Source of the DNA: CAYXFZ01 sp964464385
Lineage (GTDB): Bacteria > Planctomycetota > UBA1135
Direction of reading: 5' to 3'
Assembly (NCBI GenBank): GCA_964464385.1
Contig: CAYXFZ010000037.1
Span: 1 to 22,760 of the forward strand
DNA length: 22,760 nucleotides
Part shown: positions 15,137 to 21,572 of the stretch, one piece after another
Layout: each line of letters starts with the position of its first letter
Position numbering within the stretch: position 1 is the first letter of the stretch
Made by a program: the position numbers and the translations under genes
The notes under the pieces: model-generated
Database searches by the model: none
The model's input: only the letters and a program-made list of their open reading frames with translations
What the model was told of the DNA's origin: nothing

Positions 15137-17058
15137 GTGCCCTGCCGGTCTTAAACATTCTTGGTCAAGAGGAAACTGATCTTGGCCCCATCGTGGGGAT
15201 TGACTTGGGCACCACCCACTCTTTGGTGGCGGTGTTGGAAAATGGCGCGGCCCACATCTTGGCCAATGCCGAGGGCAAGGAACTCATTCCTTCGGTTGTG
15301 TCCTTTCCTCGGGACGGAGCACCAGTTTCAGGTTTCGCTGCTGTCGATCGAGAGTCCTTGGAGCCCGCACGCACCATTCGATCCGCCAAGCGGTTGCTGG
15401 GCCGCGCCCTGGAAGATTTGCAAGAGGAAGTTCAAGGACGTCCATATGCCGTGGTCAACGCCTCCGATCGAGCCATGGCCGTTTGCGATCTGGGCGACCG
15501 TCAAGTCTCTCCGGTGGAATTGGCCGGTCGCATTTTGGCGCAAGTGCGAAGCCATGCCGCACAAGCCCTGGAATTAGACGAAGCCTTGGTGACCCGCGCC
15601 GTCATTACCGTGCCCGCTTACTTTGATGATGTGCAACGCTCCGCTACCCGCGAGGCGGCGCGCTTGGCCGGCCTGCAAGTCATGCGCATCCTCAACGAGC
15701 CGACCGCGGCGGCTCTGGCCTACGGCCTACAAAACCGCGAGGCCGCCACGATTTTGGTCTATGACTTGGGCGGCGGCACCTTCGACGCTTCTTTGTTGCG
15801 CTTGGAAGACGGCGTCTTTCGGGTATTGGCAACGGCCGGCGACACCTGCCTAGGAGGTGACGATTTTGATCGCCTCATTCTGGAAGAAGCGGCCGAGGCT
15901 ATGGTCGAACAATTTGGATTCGACCCGCGCCAGGAGGAGGCGGCCACGGCCGCCCTGCGCATGGCCGCCGAAGCTTGCAAATGCGCACTTTCCGATTCCA
16001 CCGAGGCCGAGCTCGTGTTTCACGAGCCCGAAGCTGGCGTTTTGTTTCGCAAAGAGTTTTCGCGCGCTGGGTTCGAGGCCAAGTTACAACCTCTCCTGGA
16101 GCGCACTCTAGCCCGCGTGCGCCAAACATTGCAAGACGGCAAGATTGCGGCCGAGGCCGTGGACGAAGTGATCTTGGTCGGCGGCAGCACCCGGATTCCT
16201 GCCGTAGAGAAAGCCGTCACGGATTTCTTTGGTCGCCCACCCCGCACCGATTTGAATCCGGACACGGTGGTTGCCCAAGGTGCCGCCATCCAGGCGGATA
16301 TTTTGGCTGGTGGCGAGGGCGCTCTGCTCTTGGATGTCACGCCGCTCTCCTTGGGATTGGAAACGGCCGGCGGCGCCGTGTCCAAGATCATTCACCGCAA
16401 CACCTCGATTCCGGCCCGCGCTCAGGAAGAATTCACCACCGGAGTGGATGGCCAAACCGCGGTCAAGTTCCATGTCTTGCAAGGCGAGCGAGAATTGGTA
16501 GCGGACTGCCGCTCGCTGGGCGAATTCGTGCTTTCGGGCCTCGCTCCCGTGCCCGCCGGATTGCCTCGCTTGGCGGTGGAGTTTTTGCTGGACGCCGACG
16601 GAGTCCTGCGGGTCAGCGCCAAGGAGACCAAGAGTGGCCAGGAAGCGGCCATCGAAGTGCGGCCCAAACATGGTCTGACTGATGCCGAAGTGGAAATCAT
16701 GCTGAGCTCCGCTTGGGAGCATGCCGAAGAAGATTTGGAAGCGCGACGCATGTCGGATTTGCGCGCCCGCATGGAGCAAGTGATCACCGCCACCGCAAAG
16801 CATTTGGAAACCGCACAGAGCGCCCTACAGGAAGAAGATTGCTCACGCCTGATGGAGGCCTTGGCCGCCGCCCAAAGTTTACTGGCCACCGAAACAACGG
16901 CCTCCGACTTGCAAGCTAAAACCCATGCCTTGGAAGAGGCCTCCCAGCCCTTGGCCGTGATCCTCATGCAATCCTTGGCCGAAGAAACTCTTGCCGGCAA
17001 GGCGCTGGAGGATATTCTGCCCACCGAGCCCCCATCCTCCCACGGGGTTACCTCATGA
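15133..17058 (+). CDS. hscA: Fe-S chaperone HscA (Hsp70 family)
   Basis: Specialised Hsp70 that binds the LPPVK motif of IscU and drives cluster release with ATP. The 641-residue protein has the ATPase motifs VGIDLGTTHSLVA, YDLGGGTFDASLL and VGGSTRIPAVEKAV, then the linker LLLDVTPLSLGLET and a substrate-binding domain with a helical lid (from about 520, rich in Ala, Glu and Leu). It is some 25 residues longer than E. coli HscA (616). Assignment to HscA rather than DnaK rests on operon position between hscB and fdx and on the short lid lacking a DnaK-type C-terminal tail. Overlaps hscB and fdx by 4 nt each. Confidence 0.95.
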   Translation: MSALPVLNILGQEETDLGPIVGIDLGTTHSLVAVLENGAAHILANAEGKELIPSVVSFPRDGAPVSGFAAVDRESLEPARTIRSAKRLLGRALEDLQEEVQGRPYAVVNASDRAMAVCDLGDRQVSPVELAGRILAQVRSHAAQALELDEALVTRAVITVPAYFDDVQRSATREAARLAGLQVMRILNEPTAAALAYGLQNREAATILVYDLGGGTFDASLLRLEDGVFRVLATAGDTCLGGDDFDRLILEEAAEAMVEQFGFDPRQEEAATAALRMAAEACKCALSDSTEAELVFHEPEAGVLFRKEFSRAGFEAKLQPLLERTLARVRQTLQDGKIAAEAVDEVILVGGSTRIPAVEKAVTDFFGRPPRTDLNPDTVVAQGAAIQADILAGGEGALLLDVTPLSLGLETAGGAVSKIIHRNTSIPARAQEEFTTGVDGQTAVKFHVLQGERELVADCRSLGEFVLSGLAPVPAGLPRLAVEFLLDADGVLRVSAKETKSGQEAAIEVRPKHGLTDAEVEIMLSSAWEHAEEDLEARRMSDLRARMEQVITATAKHLETAQSALQEEDCSRLMEALAAAQSLLATETTASDLQAKTHALEEASQPLAVILMQSLAEETLAGKALEDILPTEPPSSHGVTS

Positions 17059-17465
17059 GTGGCGAAAACCCCTACATCGAACAACCCAAAGCCCAGCGCC
17101 CTGAAAAATCCTTTCAAGTGCGCTTTTTACCGGCGGATGTGGTGGCGGAAGTGACGCCTGAAAACTGGCCTGACGGCGGCGACGGCTTGCCCGGCAGTTT
17201 ATTGCAGATTGCTCAAGCCTCGGGATTGCATGTTGATCACGCCTGCGGTGGCGTCTGTGCCTGTGCGACTTGCCACATCATCATTCGCGAGGGTTCTTCC
17301 TCTCTGCCGGAATCCTTGGAGGCCGAAGAAGACATGCTGGACAGTGCCCCGGGCCTCACCCTAGATAGCCGTCTTTCCTGCCAGGCCATTCCCGATGGGA
17401 GCTGCGACTTGGTGGTGGAAGTGCCCTCTTGGAACCGCAATCTCGTCAGCGAGGACGAAGCCTGA
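17055..17465 (+). CDS. fdx: Isc-type [2Fe-2S] ferredoxin
   Basis: Adrenodoxin-like ferredoxin that supplies electrons for cluster assembly on IscU. Ligand cysteines are C64, C70, C73 (HACGGVCACATC) and C109 (SRLSCQA), with the non-ligand Cys68 also conserved in E. coli Fdx. LPESLEAEEDMLD and DLVVEVP match the family closely. At 136 residues it is longer than the E. coli protein (111) because of an N-terminal extension of about 18 residues and a small insert before the cluster loop. ATG overlaps the hscA stop (ATGA); its TGA shares a base with the iscX ATG. Confidence 0.95.
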   Translation: MSGENPYIEQPKAQRPEKSFQVRFLPADVVAEVTPENWPDGGDGLPGSLLQIAQASGLHVDHACGGVCACATCHIIIREGSSSLPESLEAEEDMLDSAPGLTLDSRLSCQAIPDGSCDLVVEVPSWNRNLVSEDEA

Positions 17466-17683
17466 TGCCGCTTGACGATCCTTTGACTTGGCAGGACCCA
17501 GAAGGCATCGGCATCGCGCTCTTTGAGGCGGACTCCGAGACCAATCCTCTGACCCTGCGCTTTACTGAAATTCTCGACCGCATCCTGGCCCTACCCAACT
17601 TCCAAGGCAACCGCATGGAGTGCAACGAAGCCCGACTCGAAGCCATCCAAATGGCTTGGCTGGAAGAATTTCAAGAAAAATAG
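17465..17683 (+). CDS. iscX: Fe-S assembly protein IscX
   Basis: A small acidic protein of 72 residues (66 in E. coli) that binds IscS and iron and modulates the rate of cluster assembly. LTWQDPEGIGIALFEA, LRFTEILDRILALPNF and the C-terminal CNEARLEAIQMAWLEEF match the IscX fold and its conserved order. The ATG at 17465 overlaps the fdx stop by one base (TGATG). It is the last gene of the isc operon; the next frame is convergent and ends 29 bp away, and I see no clear terminator in that gap. Confidence 0.93.
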   Translation: MPLDDPLTWQDPEGIGIALFEADSETNPLTLRFTEILDRILALPNFQGNRMECNEARLEAIQMAWLEEFQEK

Positions 17684-17711
17684 GGGCAGGGAGAGTTGAT
17701 TCTTTCTAGTT

Positions 17712-18733
17712 TCAAAGGTCTAAATCTCCTTTGGCAGTGTCTCTCAAGGTTGCCACGAGCGTTTCTTCAAGGGACCCAAATTGTCCGCTTTCGGAGTCGG
17801 CCAGAAACTGTAAGGCGCTCGCTCTTTGGAAACGGGGTTCAGAAAACAATTCCACGACCATCCGCTCAACATCTTGGGGAAGGACTTCTCCTCTTTGACT
17901 CATCACGCGAACAAAGAAGAGGCTTTGTTGGGCGAGAGAGTTCCCCGCTTGTAGAGTTGTAAAGGGCGACCGGATGGCGTCCAGAGCGTAGCCCAAGGAA
18001 CCCTGTGGATCCTGTTTAAATTGGCCGACCATCGTAACGACAAAAGCCCGCTCGATTTGGGCAGAGGTTCCGCCCCACTCCCCCATGCCGCCTTCGAATA
18101 GCATTTGATTCACTTCGGGCGACTGAAGGGATAGCCTCCGCACCAATAAGGCCAACAAATCCGTTCCATTATCAAAAAAGAAAGAGTTGTGAGTCAAGGT
18201 GGCTAAAAAATTGGCCACCCAAAGACGATTCACCCTTTCAGCCTGGGAGATCGCACTCTCAAACCACCGAGAATGCGCCGAAGGACGACCACCCATCAAC
18301 TGACAGATGGTGTCCAAATGGAAAGACACTGCTCCAGGAGGAAACTGCAAGAGCAACTTGCAGAGAAAATCTACTTTTACAAATTCTCCAATACTCGGAT
18401 CCAATAAAATTTATGCAATGGCTTCGGGGTTCAAAAGAACGAAATCAAACTGCCCCAAACATGCTTGTGGATTTTCCCCACTCAAGCAGTTAACGACCCC
18501 AGCAATCAATGACTTCTTTTGGGGAGGTCCTTCGGGGGAAGCGTTTTCCTCCACACGAGGAATCAGGGGAATGCGATCCAAAAAGGAAATGTCCTCGGGA
18601 TCCCGAGCGTCCTCTTCAATTGAAGCTCGAATACCCACATTTCTTGGCTAGGCCCCCAGGGCGAAGGAAGAGCCAAGAAAACGGAAAAACTCAACACACA
18701 AACTCCAGCGACAAGAAGGAGCCCACCACTCAA
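17712..18733 (-). pseudogene. Broken gene for an exported helical protein, family unknown
   Basis: Read on the minus strand, a hydrophobic leader (GGLLLVAGVCVLSFSVFLAL, from TTG 18733) leads to PSPWGPSQE and then loses frame near 18639-18643. The body resumes in the next frame (VGIRASIEEDARDPEDISF). One added base in the A run GAAATG would join them. The same frame then hits an in-frame TAA at 18411-18413 (NPEAIA-stop-ILLDPSIGEF) and continues open for 230 codons of mostly helical sequence (for example LDAIRSPFTTLQAGNSLAQQ) to 17712. One frameshift plus one nonsense codon argue for a pseudogene rather than two genes. The helical body could be repeat-like, but I recognise no family. Composition is more AT-rich than in the isc operon. 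Confidence 0.6.
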
Positions 18734-18742
18734 GACAAAAAA

Positions 18743-18758
18743 CGATTTTTTTTAATCG
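18743..18758 (-). terminator. Weak hairpin with U-tract
   Basis: On the minus strand CGATT, a loop of six A, then AATCG is followed by six T (18742-18737). It overlaps the TAA stop (18754-18752) of the cysteine-rich ORF. The 5-bp stem is A/T-rich, so as a Rho-independent terminator it would be weak. Confidence 0.3.
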
Positions 18759-19021
18759 CAGACCACCAATCCAAAATGGTTTTCATAATGATCTGGACAC
18801 TCGGTTTTAGAGCAGAAAGGAAGTTGGTTGGCAAAACACCATTCGACAGAACTCTGGGCGTCTAAACGCTTGTCGCAAACTTCAAGCTGAAACAAACAGA
18901 CAGGAAATTGGATGGAAAAAAAACGGCAAGAATCGCGAAAATAAGTGTCCTGTTCATCCCCCGATACGATCACTTCCAACAGAATCGTCAAGCTCCTCTT
19001 TCTTTCGGTTCGCTTGCACAT
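18752..19021 (-). CDS. Cysteine-rich hypothetical protein, 89 aa (possibly part of the broken gene)
   Basis: An 89-residue frame from ATG 19021 with eight cysteines, in a pattern such as FPVCLFQLEVC, EWCFANQLPFCSKTEC and LVVCD, which could bind metal or form disulfides. No family is recognised. After its TAA the same frame runs on as KKSFFVLSGGLLLVAG into the leader of the broken gene, so this could be the N-terminal part of one ancestral membrane protein cut by a third stop. The N-terminus is basic (MCKRTERKRS) and has AT-rich codon use. Whether it is expressed is unclear. Confidence 0.4.
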   Translation of the reverse strand: MCKRTERKRSLTILLEVIVSGDEQDTYFRDSCRFFSIQFPVCLFQLEVCDKRLDAQSSVEWCFANQLPFCSKTECPDHYENHFGLVVCD

Positions 19022-19034
19022 GGCAGGACATCAA

Positions 19035-19055
19035 AACCGCGATGCAGTGGCGGTT
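19035..19055 (-). terminator. Hairpin just downstream of the cupin gene
   Basis: On the minus strand AACCGC, a 9-nt loop and GCGGTT, followed by TT then G, begins about 10 nt after the cupin stop. Stem of 6 bp with a short T-tract: position suits a terminator, strength is doubtful. Confidence 0.35.
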
Positions 19056-19065
19056 GCATAAAGAA

Positions 19066-19431
19066 TTAAATCCAGACATCATTCTCTGCTGTGAGCTCGC
19101 CACCTTTGTCCCCGGTGTTCCTGATTCCTCGTGGTTCAATGAGTAGGGTTTTCACTTCTTCTTCGGAACATGGCTTATGTTCGACGCCTTTCGGAATCAC
19201 AAACATCTCCCCGCTCGACAGATCTACATGACCATCTCGAAATTCTATTCGTAATTTTCCTTCCAAGACGAGGAAAGTTTCATCTGTGTCTTCGTGGGAA
19301 TGCCACACAAAATCACCTTTCAATTTTACGATCTTGATTTGATAGTCATTCATCTCTGCAATGACTTTAGGCGACCATTGCTCATCAAAGAGGGAGAACT
19401 TCTCCTCCAAATTTAGCGCTTTGTAATTCAT
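19066..19431 (-). CDS. Cupin-domain protein, 121 aa
   Basis: A single-domain cupin. Motif 1 reads GDFVWHSHEDTDETFLVLEG with the metal-binding H44, H46 and E51 in G-x5-H-x-H-x4-E-x6-G form; motif 2 reads GEMFVIPKGVEH, the G-x5-P-x-G-x2-H pattern. Such proteins bind a metal and may be enzymes or sugar/ligand binders; the substrate is not evident. Length is complete for a small cupin. A good ribosome-binding site (AAGGAG four bases before ATG) is present, unlike most genes in the window. It lies within the AT-richer island, downstream of the broken VOC gene on the same strand. Confidence 0.85.
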   Translation of the reverse strand: MNYKALNLEEKFSLFDEQWSPKVIAEMNDYQIKIVKLKGDFVWHSHEDTDETFLVLEGKLRIEFRDGHVDLSSGEMFVIPKGVEHKPCSEEEVKTLLIEPRGIRNTGDKGGELTAENDVWI

Positions 19432-19442
19432 GATTCTCCTTG

Positions 19443-19456
19443 GGCCTTAGGTGCTG
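19443..19456 (-). repeat. Junction element copy 1 (CAGCACC-TAAGGCC)
   Basis: Read on the minus strand this is CAGCACCTAAGGCC, placed just upstream of the cupin gene. It matches the element at 19925-19939 except for one missing C. It may be a cassette boundary or a shared leader sequence. Confidence 0.45.
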
Positions 19457-19522
19457 CACCAGCAAAGGCGCATGAAGCGCGCCTCCGGAGCCATCTCCAT
19501 GTCCCGCGCTGCCTGCTCGCAG

Positions 19523-19901
19523 TCATTGGCCTGCAGGTGGCTACCACAACTCAACCTTATTCCTTCTGGATCCATCACCCAACCGAATTTGCCAAATTCT
19601 GACTCCTCGATCTGATCTAGCACCTGACATCCTTCTGCCCGTAGCTCGGCCAAGAAGCCATGAAGGTCATCGACCCGATAATTCACCATATAGGTGGCCT
19701 TGCTCGGCTAAAGTTGGACCCTTCGCCGACGGACCAAATGGTCGTCCCGGCATGAGCAGACCCGGTATCATCGACCCAACAGAATGCGGTGGCGCCCCAA
19801 TCTTGGACATCGATATCAAGGTGAGCCTTATCCCAATCGCAAAGCACTTCAGGATCTTTCGCTCGGATGAACACTCCGCCGATGCCCGTAACGAGTTTCA
19901 T
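19523..19901 (-). pseudogene. VOC/glyoxalase-like protein, broken by two frameshifts and a stop
   Basis: The N-terminal half (KLVTGIGGVFIRAKDPEVL, DWGATAFCWVDD, TTIWSV) and a second-frame half (VNYRVDDLHGFLAELRAEG, EESEFGKFGWVMDPEG) together make a typical small vicinal-oxygen-chelate protein of about 125 residues. One base is missing near 19685-19692: CCTATATGG should read CCT-TAT-ATG to link RPP with MVNYRVDDL. A second missing base near 19555-19562 would restore GNKVELW after DPEG. The next codon is TAG (19543-19541) where CAG (Gln) is expected before PPAGQ and the ancestral stop TGA (19525-19523). The ATG at 19901 has an AGAGG ribosome-binding site. Three lesions make expression of a functional protein very unlikely. 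Confidence 0.85.
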
Positions 19902-19924
19902 TGCTGCCTCTTTCTTATCTCGTC

Positions 19925-19939
19925 GGCCTTAGGGTGCTG
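19925..19939 (-). repeat. Junction element copy 2 (CAGCACCCTAAGGCC)
   Basis: On the minus strand this is CAGCACCCTAAGGCC, upstream of the VOC gene start. The cupin copy is the same apart from a single C. Both copies lie about 70-85 nt after the preceding gene's (ancestral) stop and shortly before the next gene's start. Confidence 0.45.
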
Positions 19940-20005
19940 AATGTGTTGGCGATCCACAGGAGTTCGCAGGGCTTGTGGTCCGCTGCATGCTGGAATCGGC
20001 ATGAT

Positions 20006-20215
20006 CTACTTGACCGGAGGATTCCACTTGTGCTCCGGGTAAGGATAGACGCTGACCTGATAGCTGAACCCCCCGATTACAGTAACTAGCCAGCCACCAG
20101 GAACTTTCATCCGAATCAACCTCGGCGAGGCCTTGGACAGGGTTTCCCATTTGCCATCACTTGGATCGGCGTAATTCTGGTCATTCAGAAAGTTGAGCGT
20201 ACAGCCTAATAACAC
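20006..20215 (-). CDS. Small protein with VPGGWLV and PEHKW motifs, N-terminus probably lost
   Basis: From a GTG at 20215 the frame gives 69 residues containing GKWETLSKASPRLIRMKV, PGGWLV and a C-terminal PEHKWNPP. Short proteins with a VPGGWLV core and a PEHKW-type ending are frequent uncharacterised products of accessory regions and gene cassettes (recalled, not searched). The residues just after the GTG (LLGC) look like the end of a lipoprotein signal whose upstream hydrophobic part and start are missing, so the gene may be truncated. No ribosome-binding site is visible. It lies between the glycine-rich membrane peptide and the VOC gene, all on the same strand. Confidence 0.5.
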   Translation of the reverse strand: MLLGCTLNFLNDQNYADPSDGKWETLSKASPRLIRMKVPGGWLVTVIGGFSYQVSVYPYPEHKWNPPVK

Positions 20216-20256
20216 TGCGCTGCACGAAAATTGGTGCCAGTCCAACTTGTGGCAAA

Positions 20257-20439
20257 CTAGGAGTTTGCCTCGTCGTCGTCCTTTTTCTTGGCCTGCTCGT
20301 TGAGGCTTGCGCCGACAATGATGCCGAAGCATGTGCCGAAGGCAATTCCTAAACCAATATTTCCAATAATGACGCCGAAGACGACACCGAAGGATGTCCC
20401 CATGACCAACCAAGTGCCGACAAGGGAATCAGACTTCAT
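20257..20439 (-). CDS. Glycine-rich small membrane protein, 60 aa
   Basis: A 60-residue protein whose centre is a hydrophobic glycine-repeat stretch (SFGVVFGVIIGNIGLGIAFG, then TCFGIIVGAS) with small residues every three to four positions, like a glycine zipper, and a charged C-terminal tail (KKKDDDEANS). Two helices that pack tightly or oligomerise in the membrane are plausible. The ATG at 20439-20437 overlaps the 3' end of the dehydrogenase gene by 11 nt, so it may be co-translated with it. A longer frame from 20523 only adds antisense-looking residues from within the dehydrogenase gene. Function unknown. Confidence 0.6.
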   Translation of the reverse strand: MKSDSLVGTWLVMGTSFGVVFGVIIGNIGLGIAFGTCFGIIVGASLNEQAKKKDDDEANS

Positions 20440-21511
20440 CTTGACCGAAGGCGGGGATGGCACGTTCGCCGCGATCCTGGCGGGCCTGATCTTCTTTCTG
20501 CAAAATTTCCCGAGCCATGGCATAGGCGGATTCTACGGTGGTGATCCCCTCCTTGAGAGAACGGGCAATCACTTTGCTGGCGGTGGCGCCAATGCGCTTC
20601 AATTCTTCCGAAAAATCGGTGCGGCCAGTCTCGGTCAGGCCCGCACTTTCGATCAAGGCGCCCGAGTTGATCACAAAATCGGGCAAGAACAAAATGCCTC
20701 GCTCGCGCAACAACTGAGCCTGATCCGTGCGTGCCAAAACATTGTTGGCCGAGCCGGCAATGATCTTGGCCTGCAACTTCTGGATTGTGAGGTCATGCAA
20801 CAGCCCCCCCATCGCACAAGGCGAGAACACATCCGCGGGAGTTTCGTAAATGATCGCAGGGTCCACAATTTCCACCCCGGCGGCGCGGGCGACCTCCACT
20901 CGGTCGGGATCGGAGTCGGCCCCCGCCACGCGGGCCCCTTGCGCCATCAACATTTCGGCTAGGGCAAAACCCGTCGAGCCCAAGCCCTGAATTGCCACCG
21001 TTCGATTGGCCAAATCGTCGTCACCAAAGGCATGGACGAGTGCACCACGAATGGCCCAGACCACGCCCTCGGCCGTGGCCTCTCCGGCCGAGCGCAAAGC
21101 ACCTTGATCGTGCGAAAACCATTGCGTGTGTGGCACCAAAGCAAGGCGGTCCGCTTCGACAAAGCCGACATCTGGCCCACAACGATAGATTCCGCCCAGA
21201 TCCTCGATCATTTGACCCAGTCGGGCCATGGCGGCAGGTCGATCTTCCAGGCGATCGGCCAGGACCACGGTCTTGCCACCGCCACCGGGAACCCCCGCCA
21301 AAACGCACTTGTAAGTCATAGCGCGAGAAAGTTGCAAGGCATCCAGCATGGCGGCCTCTTCGTCACGATAATTCCAGACCCGAATGCCACCCCAGGCCGG
21401 CCCCCGCCACGTGTGGTGAAGGGCCAGAAAAGCACGCAAACCGGACGCCGAATCCTGCAAGGCCAGAACTCGGTCATGTCCGCCACGTGCCATCCAATCG
21501 AGGACTCGCAT
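20429..21511 (-). CDS. Leu/Phe/Val-type amino acid dehydrogenase
   Basis: A 360-residue NAD-dependent dehydrogenase that oxidatively deaminates a branched-chain or aromatic amino acid to the 2-keto acid and ammonia (or the reverse). The catalytic region MTYKCVLAGVPGGGGKTVVL carries the two conserved lysines of Leu dehydrogenase; YRCGPDVGF and the Rossmann motif VAIQGLGSTGFALAEML follow; PCAMGGLLHD and SANNVLA are also typical. Family length is about 350-370. Substrate choice among Leu, Val and Phe cannot be decided by eye. The gene diverges from the HEAT-repeat lipoprotein over a 61-bp gap; the start ATG at 21511 has no Shine-Dalgarno. Confidence 0.88.
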   Translation of the reverse strand: MRVLDWMARGGHDRVLALQDSASGLRAFLALHHTWRGPAWGGIRVWNYRDEEAAMLDALQLSRAMTYKCVLAGVPGGGGKTVVLADRLEDRPAAMARLGQMIEDLGGIYRCGPDVGFVEADRLALVPHTQWFSHDQGALRSAGEATAEGVVWAIRGALVHAFGDDDLANRTVAIQGLGSTGFALAEMLMAQGARVAGADSDPDRVEVARAAGVEIVDPAIIYETPADVFSPCAMGGLLHDLTIQKLQAKIIAGSANNVLARTDQAQLLRERGILFLPDFVINSGALIESAGLTETGRTDFSEELKRIGATASKVIARSLKEGITTVESAYAMAREILQKEDQARQDRGERAIPAFGQDEV

Positions 21512-21555
21512 GAGGGGAAATGGGGAAGAAATTCGATCCCGGGAGGGTCGTTACG

Positions 21556-21561
21556 ATTGTA
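21556..21561 (-). promoter_or_regulatory. Possible -10 for the dehydrogenase gene
   Basis: TACAAT on the minus strand in the divergent gap matches TATAAT at five of six positions and lies about 45 bp upstream of the ATG. No convincing -35 accompanies it. Confidence 0.25.
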
Positions 21562-21572
21562 CACCACAAACC

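Noticed and set aside
18411..18413. Stop-codon readthrough or recoding in the unknown exported gene
   Set aside because: A frameshift near 18640 in the same gene and decay of the nearby VOC gene make simple pseudogene decay the better explanation.
17712..20439. Chromosomal integron cassette array
   Set aside because: Gene types and shared orientation fit, but I found no paired RYYYAAC/GTTRRRY cores with a foldable attC between genes and no integrase in the window. Kept only as a test for the junction repeat.
20288..20962. 224-codon + strand frame opposite the dehydrogenase gene
   Set aside because: Antisense of well-conserved dehydrogenase sequence with no domain of its own.
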